Shown here one piece after another: positions 11,050-18,000 of a stretch of 29,387 nucleotides of DNA. How positions within the stretch are numbered: position 1 is the stretch's first letter; each line of letters starts with the position of its first letter. A program made the translations under genes and the position numbers. The notes below the pieces were generated by a model. It saw only the letters and a program-made list of their open reading frames with translations. It was not told where the DNA came from and ran no database searches. The stretch covers positions 1-29,387 of IMG/VR virus record IMGVR_UViG_3300006921_000089. One strand, written 5' to 3'. The DNA comes from a virus.

Positions 11050-11070
11050 AAGTTAATTTTAACTTTTAGG
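11047..11070 (+). repeat. Junction palindrome copy 1 (TAGAAGTT family)
   Basis: TAGAAGTTAATTTTAACTTT begins with the TAG stop of the giant late gene and continues TTAGG. It is one of eight copies of an AT-rich near-palindrome at gene junctions. A half copy (TCTAAAAGTT, 11071-11080) and a degenerate inverted copy (11142-11161) follow in the same gap. The stem is weak, so an operator-like role is as likely as termination. Confidence 0.7.
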
Positions 11071-11207
11071 TCTAAAAGTTTGCAATATAGTAAGTAATTT
11101 ATACTGCAGCCGTTATCTAAACATGCTTGTTCAAGATGTAGCTAAAAGTTTGGGTTTCTAGATACATTTTTTTACGCAGCCTCCGCCACATTTTCTAACA
11201 TTGGTTT

Positions 11208-11260
11208 AAGATGGTCTTCGATCTAGGGATCATATAAATAAGTATAAAAGCGACCATCTT
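11208..11260. repeat. Inverted repeat between converging operons
   Basis: AAGATGGTC (11208-11216) is perfectly complementary to GACCATCTT (11252-11260) across a 35-base spacer. The gap 11050-11281 separates the late plus operon from the minus operon that ends at 11282, so a bidirectional terminator, an RNA element or a protein site is possible. No U-tract follows directly on the plus strand, although a T-run occurs at 11284-11297. No credible gene was seen in this gap. Confidence 0.4.
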
Positions 11261-11281
11261 GCACCAACTACTATCATACTA

Positions 11282-11503
11282 TCATTTTTTCTTTTTTAGT
11301 TTGATTAACTCTGAGAGATACCATTGAGCCTTTTGCAAATCCTCTAGCCCATTCTTATGATTAAATCTCCACATGTACTTGATGACGTTCCCCTGTAGGT
11401 AAAATTGGTAGCCATCTCCCGTAGCACTTTTGATTGCGTCTATACATTCAACCTTTCCTTTTCTGTAGTGGCTAGGTCTGTTTACGTTATCTTTAGCTTT
11501 CAT
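11282..11503 (-). CDS. DUF3310 family protein (73 aa)
   Basis: The small protein carries the DUF3310 signature at its start (residues about 7-22, NRPSHYRKGKVECIDAI). An aromatic core (YQFYLQGNVIKYMWRF) and a lysine-rich helical end follow. This family is widespread in phages. The related region in T7 gp1.7 belongs to a nucleotide kinase, but the short single-domain versions have no proven activity, so I leave the function open. The start follows a strong GGAGG site and overlaps the end of the upstream gene by 11 bases. It is the last gene of the minus-strand DNA-metabolism operon. Confidence 0.8.
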   Translation of the reverse strand: MKAKDNVNRPSHYRKGKVECIDAIKSATGDGYQFYLQGNVIKYMWRFNHKNGLEDLQKAQWYLSELIKLKKKK

Positions 11504-11753
11504 CTTGATCCTCCAAATAATCTTCTATGTTTAAAATTGTATGCTGATTGATGTATATGGGGGTATCTTCGCCTACCCAAGACCCAATTACGTTGTAATC
11601 AAAATATTCTATGGCATCATCTTCTTTCATATGATTGTCATGCATAAGTATTAATATGCATTTATCGTAATCATATATCGCCACTTGTTTTCTACCGAAG
11701 GCACTTATAGTTGTGCCTACAAACGCATCTTCAAACCCATCTGCTAGTCTCAT
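11493..11753 (-). CDS. Hypothetical phage protein (86 aa)
   Basis: An acidic protein starting MRLADGFEDAFVGT, with alternating hydrophobic strands (KQVAIYDYDKCILILM) and a strongly acidic end (EDYLEDQDES). No catalytic motif is seen. It has a good AGGAG site before the ATG and overlaps both neighbours by short lengths (about 23 and 11 bases), which supports it as a real operon gene. The strand-rich pattern would fit a small alpha/beta protein. Function unknown. Confidence 0.7.
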   Translation of the reverse strand: MRLADGFEDAFVGTTISAFGRKQVAIYDYDKCILILMHDNHMKEDDAIEYFDYNVIGSWVGEDTPIYINQHTILNIEDYLEDQDES

Positions 11754-12177
11754 TTATTTCTCCTACTCTTTTAAAATATTTTAATTCAAAGTGTGCCATT
11801 GGCTCCTGATCTTGCCAATCGTTTCTATCTGATCTACCACCTTGCTTGATGGTGAAAGGGGAAAAAAAATCCAAATAAGCTAATACATCTAGCCACGACA
11901 CCAATAGTATTGGAGTTGTATTTGTTTCTTTTCCTAATCTCCTAGCCTCTAAAACTTTTGCTAGTGATATTATGTATGTTGGGAATGTTCCAAAATTATG
12001 TGTTCTGCATTTTACTTCTGCCCAGCCAACCAGCAATTCTGATCGATACATAGAATAATCTAACTTATAGGACATTGGAAGTTTGTGATAGACTATGCCC
12101 CAACATTTTGAGACATAGTCTAGAACTTGTTTTTCTGATCTTCTATCTTGTGAAGTTTCATATAAAGACCTAGCCAT
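11731..12177 (-). CDS. Probable PD-(D/E)XK-fold nuclease-like protein (148 aa)
   Basis: The first third is helical and basic (RRSEKQVLDYVSKCWG). It is followed by KLDYSMYRSELLVGWAEVK, which matches the D-x(n)-E-x-K core of restriction-endonuclease-fold proteins, then a hydrophobic helix (TYIISLAKVLEARR) and a strand (PILLVSW). This pattern is known from VRR-NUC, Holliday-resolvase and restriction-like families, and which one applies here is not clear. The ATG lies directly at the end of a junction palindrome and has no Shine-Dalgarno sequence, so translation may depend on coupling to the helix-turn-helix gene upstream. It could instead be a catalytically dead binding protein. Confidence 0.55.
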   Translation of the reverse strand: MARSLYETSQDRRSEKQVLDYVSKCWGIVYHKLPMSYKLDYSMYRSELLVGWAEVKCRTHNFGTFPTYIISLAKVLEARRLGKETNTTPILLVSWLDVLAYLDFFSPFTIKQGGRSDRNDWQDQEPMAHFELKYFKRVGEINETSRWV

Positions 12178-12197
12178 AAGTTTAATTTAACTTCTAG
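12178..12197 (-). repeat. Junction palindrome copy 2
   Basis: Read on the minus strand this is CTAGAAGTTAAATTAAACTT, running straight into the ATG of the gene at 12177. The TAA stop of the upstream helix-turn-helix gene (12187-12189) lies inside the repeat. One 20-base element therefore spans both the end of one gene and the start of the next. Confidence 0.7.
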
Positions 12198-12420
12198 GAC
12201 TTTTTTCTAACCAAGCAATTACGTCTGATTTCTTATAAAGTCTTTTAGGTCTGTTCTTTTCAGACTTAATTATTTCAAAACTTTTTGGGAAAGTAGAGTT
12301 CTCATCATTGATTATGTTATATAATGTCATTCGACTTATAGAAAGATAATTAGCAACACCATCTAAAGTCAAATAGTCTGATTGAATATCAGCATTATTC
12401 TCCGACTTTTTCTTTGTCAT
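12187..12420 (-). CDS. AlpA/excisionase-like helix-turn-helix protein (77 aa)
   Basis: The 77-residue protein holds a MerR/AlpA-type helix-turn-helix at about residues 18-40 (TLDGVANYLSISRMTLYNII). The characteristic RLYKKSDVIAWLEKS end of small excisionase-like DNA-binding proteins follows. I chose the ATG at 12420 (MTKKKSENN) because the longer frame overlaps the upstream gene extensively. The chosen start still overlaps it by 26 bases. It is the only clear helix-turn-helix regulator in this operon and is therefore a candidate binder of the junction palindromes, which is inference. No integrase is present, so a role in excision is not supported. Confidence 0.75.
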   Translation of the reverse strand: MTKKKSENNADIQSDYLTLDGVANYLSISRMTLYNIINDENSTFPKSFEIIKSEKNRPKRLYKKSDVIAWLEKSPRS

Positions 12421-12625
12421 TTTCTTGCCTTTCATCAGGTGTGCCATCTTCATTAAGCTTAACCATAGCAACCATGTATCTTGAGCCAATCCAATCTTTG
12501 TGCAAAGCCTCAGGGACATCATTTGGATGTATTGTTAAACGTATGTTCGTTCCATTTTTGTCTTGCATCATGGATGTTTTGACTGCTTCAAAATGGACAT
12601 TAGCAATTTTATTTTCTTCTTCCAT
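12395..12625 (-). CDS. Hypothetical phage protein (76 aa)
   Basis: A small acidic protein (MEEENKIANVHFEAVK at the start) with a strand-like middle (NIRLTIHPNDVPEALHKDW and SRYMVAMVKL) and a charged disordered end. It has an AAGGGAGAG ribosome site before the ATG. It lies 11 bases after the SSB-like gene and overlaps the helix-turn-helix gene. The pattern fits short phage proteins of recombination operons, but no function can be read from the sequence. Confidence 0.7.
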   Translation of the reverse strand: MEEENKIANVHFEAVKTSMMQDKNGTNIRLTIHPNDVPEALHKDWIGSRYMVAMVKLNEDGTPDERQENDKEKVGE

Positions 12626-12636
12626 TTAACTCTCCC

Positions 12637-12969
12637 TTAAAATGGTATTTCATCATCTAATATAGCACTAGATGATGATTGTTGTTGTTGCTGAGGGGCA
12701 TTGCTTTTAGTGTAGCCATGTTGTTGCTCTTGTCTTTCTCTTTCAACATTCCCTATGATTCTTAAATAAGGAGAACCCGCCTTACTCATCTTTTTCCAAC
12801 CAACTAAATTAATTTTAGGTTGGCTTATGCCCTCTTCCTTTTGTTTTATTATGTCGTTAACAACTTCCATTTCCAATGAAAGCATTCCTGAGTAATCAGG
12901 ACTTTTGTCTGACCTTTTTTCTCTTTGGGCAAATAGCCCACCCGTTGCGGGATATTGATTATTGTCCAT
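12637..12969 (-). CDS. Single-stranded-DNA-binding-like protein with acidic C-terminal tip (110 aa)
   Basis: The 110-residue product has a strand-rich N-terminal part (GGLFAQREKR and DYSGMLSLEMEVV) resembling DUF736/OB-fold-like small proteins. A KKMSKAGSPYLRIIG strand pair and a Gln/Ser-rich flexible linker follow, and the end is LDDEIPF. The linker plus acidic Pro-Phe tip is the hallmark of bacterial and phage SSBs, where the tip recruits replication partners. I chose the ATG at 12969 because a perfect AAAGGAG precedes it. A longer frame to 12993 would sit inside the upstream gene. Neighbours (annealing protein, nuclease) support a role in recombination or replication. The OB fold itself is inferred. 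Confidence 0.65.
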   Translation of the reverse strand: MDNNQYPATGGLFAQREKRSDKSPDYSGMLSLEMEVVNDIIKQKEEGISQPKINLVGWKKMSKAGSPYLRIIGNVERERQEQQHGYTKSNAPQQQQQSSSSAILDDEIPF

Positions 12970-13651
12970 TATTTTCTCCTTTATCATTGACAATTTCTTC
13001 TGCTCTCTTCTTGAAAGCCTTTTCTACGTCTTCGTAGTCCTTTGGGGATAGGTTTTCTAAAACTTCCCGTGCCTCTTTATTGCTTTTCCAAAAGCCAACT
13101 ATATCTGCTCTACTAGTTTTGCTTGGTAAAAACTGAATGAAGACTTCTTTAATAAACTCTATGCCTTTTATAGTTTCTTTAGTGTTATCTAAATTTATAA
13201 ATGTTGCTTTAGGCAGATTATCTTTATCTTGAGTTTCATTAGTACCGCCCTTTATTTCCTCAGGTCGTTCCTCTTTAAAACTGTCAGCCTCATCCTCTGC
13301 ATATACGTCTCCATGAAGACCAACTAATTTTAGTATAACTCTGTCCTTAGCCCTCTTCTCAGCCATAGCATATGGATAGCTATTTTTATTATTTGACGGG
13401 GATGCCTCGCCTATAGACCATTCTGACTTATCGCCCATATGACCCATGACCATTAGACTAACAACTCTTTTGCTACTGTCATTTTCTAATATTTGAGGGG
13501 CATCAAACTTAATGTTTCGAGCCACCGCAACTTTTTCCAAAGCCTTATGTAAAAGAACATAAGTTCCGTGACAGTTCCATCCCGCATCTGTGTGGTTCAT
13601 TCCTATTTCTTTTAAGGTTTCTACAACCTTATCAGGTATATTGCTTTTCAT
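12959..13651 (-). CDS. Putative Rad52/ERF-like single-strand annealing protein (230 aa)
   Basis: Residues about 1-125 form a conserved domain. It starts with a helix around HTDAGWNCHGTYVLLHKALEK, continues with strands (VVSLMVMGHMG), and has the motif GEASPSNNKNSYPYAMAEKR followed by AKDRVILKLVGLHG. From memory, this motif resembles annealing or recombination-mediator proteins (ERF, Rad52 or Sak types) of phages. I cannot separate the subfamilies without profiles. Residues about 125-230 are acidic and helical, possibly a partner-binding tail. It sits directly upstream of the SSB-like gene with an 11-base overlap, and downstream of a RecB-like nuclease. That gene order is typical of phage recombination modules. 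Confidence 0.5.
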   Translation of the reverse strand: MKSNIPDKVVETLKEIGMNHTDAGWNCHGTYVLLHKALEKVAVARNIKFDAPQILENDSSKRVVSLMVMGHMGDKSEWSIGEASPSNNKNSYPYAMAEKRAKDRVILKLVGLHGDVYAEDEADSFKEERPEEIKGGTNETQDKDNLPKATFINLDNTKETIKGIEFIKEVFIQFLPSKTSRADIVGFWKSNKEAREVLENLSPKDYEDVEKAFKKRAEEIVNDKGENNGQ

Positions 13652-13660
13652 TTTAATCCC

Positions 13661-13897
13661 CTACATACCAAACATTTTATTAATAAAATTATTCCATGCA
13701 TTACTTACATAAAGATATGCCCTTATGAAAATATTTTTCTCTACTGCATTTGCTTTGCCTGTAGCCTCTGCAATATGCTCTGCTATTAAAGACCTATCCT
13801 TTGGTCTTTCGCTTATTACTCTAGGCTTTAATTTTACAAGACCACTTTTTTTAACTTTCCTAACAACTCTTTTAGGTATCTTTATTTTTTCTGTCAT
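13661..13897 (-). CDS. Hypothetical basic protein (78 aa)
   Basis: The N-terminal 40 residues are very rich in Lys/Arg (KIPKRVVRKVKKSGLVKLK). A helix (AEHIAEATGKANAVEKN) and an aromatic amphipathic end (FIRAYLYVSNAWNNFINKMF) follow. This looks like a small nucleic-acid-binding or nuclease-associated protein, but no family is recognised. Its ATG overlaps the stop of the nuclease gene by four bases, and AAGGAAG precedes it. Co-expression with nuclease and annealing protein is therefore expected. Confidence 0.65.
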   Translation of the reverse strand: MTEKIKIPKRVVRKVKKSGLVKLKPRVISERPKDRSLIAEHIAEATGKANAVEKNIFIRAYLYVSNAWNNFINKMFGM

Positions 13898-14799
13898 ATC
13901 GATCTTCCTTTATATTGGTTACAAAAATCAGCAACTGAACAATAGTTGCCACATCGTGTGTACTCGCCACCACGAAATTCAATTTCTAAATGAGTTTTTT
14001 TGGCATATGCTTTGTCCGTTTCATTGTGCCATTCAATGTATTTGATAGCCTCTTCTTCGCTATCTAAAACTCTCAATGCCCTCTTCTGCCCTTTTTTCTT
14101 TACTGCCCATGTGTCGTTCTTTTTCCACATTTCTTCAGAACTACAAAGACCTAAATCCCCATGAACATCAGCCAAAATCTGTGCCTCTTGATGTAAAGCC
14201 ATTCTGTCAATTATATATTTTGATGCTTTTTCGTGATCCCATAAAGGTATATCAACAAAAACTATAGGTGCTTTTGGATAGTCTTCTTTTCTCTCTGCGT
14301 CTCTTCTGTTCCAATCTCTCAAGATTGCACATATTTTAAGATTAGTTACTTTGCTTTTATTGAAAGCATGTTTGTCATTTACCAAATAGGCATAACAATT
14401 TAATTGATTTTCCCACTCAGGCTTTCCGTATATTACAGACCAAACTGACGTAACCTTGTAATCAACTATGGTTATTTTGTCGTCTTTTATCTCTTGCCTA
14501 TCAACCGCACCTGACAAAACCCAACCACTAACAGTAGAATACAATCTCTCTTCTGTTATGCTATCTTCTGATTGTTTTGAATTTTCTAGAACTGAATGCA
14601 CCGCAGTACCAAACAATGCCCAAACCATATCAACCGCATCCACCTCTATCTGATGATCATGCTTTTCTTTCATTAATCTTATCTTGGGGCTATCGATTAA
14701 GGTAGTGACAGATATGTCAGCTTTACCTTTACTGTATTTGTCGTTTATGGCAAAGTCCACAAAAGGTTGTGGCATACCAAAGTTATTGGTTATTTTCAT
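13894..14799 (-). CDS. RecB/Cas4-like PD-(D/E)XK exonuclease (301 aa)
   Basis: The conserved motifs are in the order known for RecB-type nucleases: GTAVH (64-68, motif with the first His), LSGAVD (D100), IVDYK (D113 and K115, the D-x-K core), and NQLNCYAYL (Q132 and Y137). A C-terminal cluster C283-x3-C287-x5-C293 resembles the iron-sulfur cysteines of Cas4/AddB. The fourth cysteine is not obvious, so the cluster may be absent or incomplete. The family degrades DNA ends with 5'-3' or 3'-5' polarity, here probably for phage recombination or host DNA breakdown. It is the first gene of the minus operon, right behind its promoter, with an AAGGAG site. Confidence 0.75.
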   Translation of the reverse strand: MKITNNFGMPQPFVDFAINDKYSKGKADISVTTLIDSPKIRLMKEKHDHQIEVDAVDMVWALFGTAVHSVLENSKQSEDSITEERLYSTVSGWVLSGAVDRQEIKDDKITIVDYKVTSVWSVIYGKPEWENQLNCYAYLVNDKHAFNKSKVTNLKICAILRDWNRRDAERKEDYPKAPIVFVDIPLWDHEKASKYIIDRMALHQEAQILADVHGDLGLCSSEEMWKKNDTWAVKKKGQKRALRVLDSEEEAIKYIEWHNETDKAYAKKTHLEIEFRGGEYTRCGNYCSVADFCNQYKGRSI

Positions 14800-14823
14800 G
14801 TCATTTCTCCTTACGCACTTTTA

Positions 14824-14852
14824 TAGATAATAGGAATACCAATTTATGTCAA
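14824..14852 (-). promoter_or_regulatory. Sigma70-type promoter of the recombination operon
   Basis: On the minus strand TTGACA (14852-14847) is followed after exactly 17 bases by TATCTA (14829-14824). Then come AAAAGTGCG and the ribosome site AAGGAG before the ATG at 14799. The -35 box overlaps the start codon of rusA on the other strand, so the two divergent genes may interfere. The GCGTAAGGAGAAA leader is shared with the primase gene. Confidence 0.7.
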
Positions 14853-15238
14853 CAGAAACCCAAAAAAAAATAAATTTTATTATCGAGGGCGAACCCGCAA
14901 GTAAGTCAAACTCAAGAAAAATAGTTACATTTGGCAAAAGACCCGCCCTGATAAAATCAGATAAAGCTAGAAATTACGAAAAGATTTTTGCTCTTCAATG
15001 CCCACAATTAGAAAATCTTATTGAAAAAGATGTCAAAGTAGAGTTAGTTATATATTACTCTTCAAGAAGACCTGATCTAGATGAGAGTGTTATCTTGGAT
15101 TGTATGCAAGGAAAGATATATGCTAACGACAGACAAGTTAAACAAAAGTATATATATTGGGGATTGGATAGAGAAAGACCAAGAACTCATGTCAGAGTGT
15201 CGACTCTGGAAACATGTGATGTGCCAAGCGATTTCTGA
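14846..15238 (+). CDS. rusA: RusA-type Holliday junction resolvase (130 aa)
   Basis: A RusA-length protein with the opening FIIEGEPASKSNSRK and the acidic core RRPDLDESVILDCMQGKIYA, then NDRQVKQKYIY. D77 and D79 match the two Asp of the family's DLDN box. D95 matches the third catalytic Asp (the usual DD pair is ND here). RusA dimers cut four-way junctions symmetrically, which in a phage resolves branched DNA before packaging. It is the first plus-strand gene, divergent from the nuclease with only 46 bases between. The next gene overlaps its end by about 50 bases. Confidence 0.85.
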   Translation: MSTETQKKINFIIEGEPASKSNSRKIVTFGKRPALIKSDKARNYEKIFALQCPQLENLIEKDVKVELVIYYSSRRPDLDESVILDCMQGKIYANDRQVKQKYIYWGLDRERPRTHVRVSTLETCDVPSDF

Positions 15239-15446
15239 TTTGTATTTAGGGACTGCAAAAGAAAAGCTATCTGTGGCTGAGTGGATTATCAGCGATGACT
15301 ATGATCAGGTTTGCGATATGGCAGAGTTAAATGCGAGTAGACTGAAAAAATATTTATTTGAAATTGCAAACAGTAAACCTATCGTTGCTAGATACTTGGG
15401 CGAGAAGTTGAAGAAGACAATTCAAAATAGAAGTTCCCCCTACTAG
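15189..15446 (+). CDS. Conserved small phage protein, unknown function (85 aa)
   Basis: Helical protein with the pattern LWKHVMCQAISDLYLG, then AEWIISDDYDQVCDMAELNA. I know this type as a small phage protein commonly found near replication genes: a W-x-x-V-x-x-Q-A-x-x-D helix followed by a short hairpin ending in a Cys and an Asp or Ser pair. Its role is unproven. I chose the ATG at 15189 because the match to the pattern begins there. A longer frame from 15081 lies inside rusA, and a later ATG at 15222 is possible. The TAG stop lies inside the first ACTAGT of the repeat array that follows. Confidence 0.6.
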   Translation: MSECRLWKHVMCQAISDLYLGTAKEKLSVAEWIISDDYDQVCDMAELNASRLKKYLFEIANSKPIVARYLGEKLKKTIQNRSSPY

Positions 15447-15523
15447 TTATAACAAGAACTAGTTATAAATATATATAATATAAACTAGTTATATATATAC
15501 TAGTTATAACTAGTAATACTAGT
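15442..15523. repeat. ACTAGT array 1 (six sites) before the primase-helicase gene
   Basis: ACTAGT occurs at 15442, 15458, 15484, 15499, 15509 and 15518, i.e. six times in 82 bases, in very AT-rich DNA. The fourth and fifth copies form the perfect 16-bp palindrome ACTAGTTATAACTAGT (15499-15514). A second array with six copies and the same palindrome lies at 27175-27250. Iterated palindromic sites in AT-rich DNA before a replication gene suggest an operator array or a replication origin. Which one cannot be told from sequence. Confidence 0.85.
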
Positions 15524-15547
15524 AGAAGTTAAAATTAACTTTTGGAG
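15523..15547 (+). repeat. Junction palindrome copy 3
   Basis: TAGAAGTTAAAATTAACTTT, continuing TGGAG, abuts the last ACTAGT of array 1. Here no gene ends at the element. It stands alone upstream of the primase promoter, which argues for a DNA or regulatory role rather than a role tied only to stop codons. A 12-codon frame starting at 15551 follows the GGAG but is unlikely to be meaningful. Confidence 0.65.
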
Positions 15548-15622
15548 TACATGGGCAAGTATGGGGCGTATGAGAAAGAAAGTATTTAGTTCCCAAACTT
15601 ATAAAAATAATATTTTTTTTCA

Positions 15623-15651
15623 TTGACGATTATTTTTTATGGCACTATCTT
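15623..15651 (+). promoter_or_regulatory. Sigma70-type promoter of the primase-helicase gene
   Basis: TTGACG (15623-15628), a 17-base spacer and TATCTT (15646-15651) precede the short leader TTGCGTAAGGAGAAAAC. That leader contains the ribosome site AAGGAG. The leader shares GCGTAAGGAGAAA with the nuclease gene on the opposite strand, which supports both promoters. The ACTAGT array ends 100 bases upstream. Confidence 0.65.
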
Positions 15652-15675
15652 TTTCAAATTGCGTAAGGAGAAAAC

Positions 15676-17505
15676 ATGGAACTAGCATCAAACATCAGGG
15701 CTAATGCCCTCAGATTAGGTAGCGGTCAACACAAGGTTAACTGCCCCTTTTGTTCGCATAAGCGAAAGAAAAAAGATCAGAAAACAATGTCATTAAAAGT
15801 AGATAGCAGTCTTGTTATTTATAATTGTTGGCATTGCAATCAAAACGGGTCTGTAAAAATTGGAGATAATAACTTTAGGCTGATAAGGAGGAGCAATGTG
15901 GTTCATGCTGTAGACAAAAGATGGGATGATTTATCAGTTGAGAATGGCAGTATAGATTATTTAAAAAGCAGAGGGATATCAGAAAATACCGCAAAAATAG
16001 TAGGGGTAAAATTTAAAAAACATTACATTGCATCAGAGAAAAAAGAGATGCCTTGTTTGGTTTTTCCGTATGTCAACAAGGGCAATACTGAATTTGCAAA
16101 GCTGAGGTCGTTTCCAAGTAAGGGATTTTCTTCTCAGGGATCAGCGGTTAATTTTTTCAATATAGATAATGTTGAGACTAACGATTGGATTATTATTTGC
16201 GAGGGGGAAATGGATGCACTTTCATTTATCGAGGCGGGGTACAAATCTGTTGTTTCGATACCACATGGAGCAGTAATGAAAGTGGTTGATGGCAAGATAG
16301 ATGCACATGAAGACGGGAAATTTAAGTTTATTTGGAATGCCAAGAAGAAATTAGAACTGTGTGACAAGGTTGTTATAGCTATGGATAACGACAAGTCAGG
16401 TCAGGCAATGGCTGAAGAGATAGCTAGAAGAGTTGGTAAGGACAGATGTTACAAATTAGATTATCCTGAGGACTGCAAGGATGCTAATGAAGTTTTAGTA
16501 AAGCACGGCAAAACAAAGTTAGATGAGATTGCATCAAATCCTAAGCCGTATCCCGTTTCAGGTCTTTACGATGCATCGCATTTTTATGAGGAAGTCGATG
16601 AGATATATGAGAAAGGTGTAGGCTCAGGGGCATCAACGGGATATGAGGAAGTAGACCCGCTATATACGATTGTCGAGGGTCAGCTAACAGTTGTTACGGG
16701 GCATCCATCAAGCGGTAAGTCAGAGTTTGTTGATCAGATAATGGTAAACATAGCAAAAGAAAAAGGATGGAAATTTGGAATATGTTCTTTTGAAAATGAG
16801 CCTAGAATACATATAGCCAAGTTAATAAGTAAGCATGTAGGCAAGCCATTTTTTGATGGCATTACACCAAAATTAAATAAGGAAGATTTGATTGAGGGGA
16901 AGAAATTTGTGCAAGATCATTTTTCATTTTTGTATCAGGCAGATGGCTCGCTATCTACGTTAGATAGCATTATGGAAAGAATGAAAGTTGCGGTAATGAG
17001 GCATGGAGTTAGGGGAGTTGTAATTGATCCATACAATTATATCTCAAAAGATAATTTAACTTCTGAGACAGATTGGATTTCAGATATGTTGACTGCCCTG
17101 AGAGTTTTTGCTCAGGCACATGGCATACATATTTGGTTTGTTGCTCATCCAACAAAAATGATGAGGAAAGATGACGGGACTGTTCCACCACCAAAAGGAT
17201 ACGATATATCAGGTTCAGCCAGTTGGTTTGCTAAAGCTGACATAGGACTAACTGTTCATAGACCTAAGCCATCAACGTCAAGCATAAGTCAGATAATGAT
17301 TTGGAAATGTAGATTTTCTTGGGTGGGTTCTATTGGGGATTGTGACTTGTCTTTTGACAAAATAACATCTAGGTATAATAGTGTAGACAAAAGTTCTCAT
17401 GCTGAGGACATGCTTGCACCAAGCGGATACAATATGCCAAAAGCAAAATCTCCGCCTAGAAGTTATTATGAAAAAGAAGAAGATGACGAAGACTTACCAT
17501 TTTGA
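15676..17505 (+). CDS. T7 gp4-like primase-helicase (609 aa)
   Basis: The protein makes RNA primers and unwinds DNA at the phage fork. It holds an N-terminal zinc ribbon (C23, C26, C51, C54), then a TOPRIM domain with EGEMDA (176-181) and AMDND (235-239). The hexameric DnaB/Twinkle-like helicase domain has Walker A GHPSSGKS (342-349) and Walker B VVIDPYNYI. The C-terminus DEDLPF is acidic and resembles the tip of the phage's own SSB-like protein. The length fits T7 gp4 (566 residues) and related bifunctional enzymes. It starts at ATG 15676 with AAGGAG six bases before. It lies in a plus operon with the gene at 17468 that overlaps its end. No DNA polymerase is in the window. Confidence 0.9.
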   Translation: MELASNIRANALRLGSGQHKVNCPFCSHKRKKKDQKTMSLKVDSSLVIYNCWHCNQNGSVKIGDNNFRLIRRSNVVHAVDKRWDDLSVENGSIDYLKSRGISENTAKIVGVKFKKHYIASEKKEMPCLVFPYVNKGNTEFAKLRSFPSKGFSSQGSAVNFFNIDNVETNDWIIICEGEMDALSFIEAGYKSVVSIPHGAVMKVVDGKIDAHEDGKFKFIWNAKKKLELCDKVVIAMDNDKSGQAMAEEIARRVGKDRCYKLDYPEDCKDANEVLVKHGKTKLDEIASNPKPYPVSGLYDASHFYEEVDEIYEKGVGSGASTGYEEVDPLYTIVEGQLTVVTGHPSSGKSEFVDQIMVNIAKEKGWKFGICSFENEPRIHIAKLISKHVGKPFFDGITPKLNKEDLIEGKKFVQDHFSFLYQADGSLSTLDSIMERMKVAVMRHGVRGVVIDPYNYISKDNLTSETDWISDMLTALRVFAQAHGIHIWFVAHPTKMMRKDDGTVPPPKGYDISGSASWFAKADIGLTVHRPKPSTSSISQIMIWKCRFSWVGSIGDCDLSFDKITSRYNSVDKSSHAEDMLAPSGYNMPKAKSPPRSYYEKEEDDEDLPF

Positions 17506-17932
17506 AAATAAAACAGTTAAGCCTGAGTTTATAGGCAAATCAAATAAAGTAAGGATGCGAGTGGTTGATCAGACTTGTTTAGACAAGTTGCTACTCCATG
17601 ATAGTATATCGCTAGATCACTTCATGATATTAGATAAACTCCAAATGGACTACAATAGATCAGGTATGGTGGGGATAAGGGCATCCAATTACAATCCAAG
17701 AATTATCGCTAGCCACGACACCAATAGCAATGACAACGAGATTTTAAGAACAAAAGTTTTTGAATGCTTACGATCGTCTAGATCAGCAGGTGGATCTAAG
17801 GTTTACGACACTCTGTTAAAAATAATAACTGATAAGGATTTAAGTCGTATTGATATTGAATTTATTGAAAATAATATAGGTGGGATTGTTAAGCCAATAA
17901 AAAACTTTTATGAAAGTTGGGGAAATAGTTGA
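17468..17932 (+). CDS. Hypothetical protein coupled to the primase-helicase (154 aa)
   Basis: The product starts either at 17468 (MKKKKMTKTYHFEN) or at 17483. Both starts lie inside the last codons of the primase-helicase in another frame. The weak AAGAAG before 17483 does not decide between them. The protein is basic with the stretches RMRVVDQTCLDKLLLHDSI and MVGIRASNYNP, then a helical end with GGSKVYDTLLKIITDKDLS. No catalytic motif or family is recognised. Co-transcription with the primase-helicase suggests a replication-linked role. A strong terminator begins about 70 bases after the stop. Confidence 0.6.
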   Translation: MKKKKMTKTYHFENKTVKPEFIGKSNKVRMRVVDQTCLDKLLLHDSISLDHFMILDKLQMDYNRSGMVGIRASNYNPRIIASHDTNSNDNEILRTKVFECLRSSRSAGGSKVYDTLLKIITDKDLSRIDIEFIENNIGGIVKPIKNFYESWGNS

Positions 17933-18000
17933 CTTAATTAAAAGGTGGGATTATGTTTTGTGAAAGTGATTGTTTTCTCAGCATCTCACTTCTTACGCAA

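Noticed and set aside
11208-11275. tRNA-like element ending in CACCA
   Set aside because: The stem is 9 bp, but there are no D, anticodon or T arms in the spacer, and the 3' end does not fit a discriminator plus CCA.
12414-12629. Plus-strand frame opposite two minus-strand genes
   Set aside because: Shadow frame with no ribosome site. The minus-strand genes have clear starts and fit the operon.
15551-15589. 12-codon leader peptide after GGAG near palindrome copy 3
   Set aside because: Too short to support, and it lies upstream of the promoter assigned to the primase gene.
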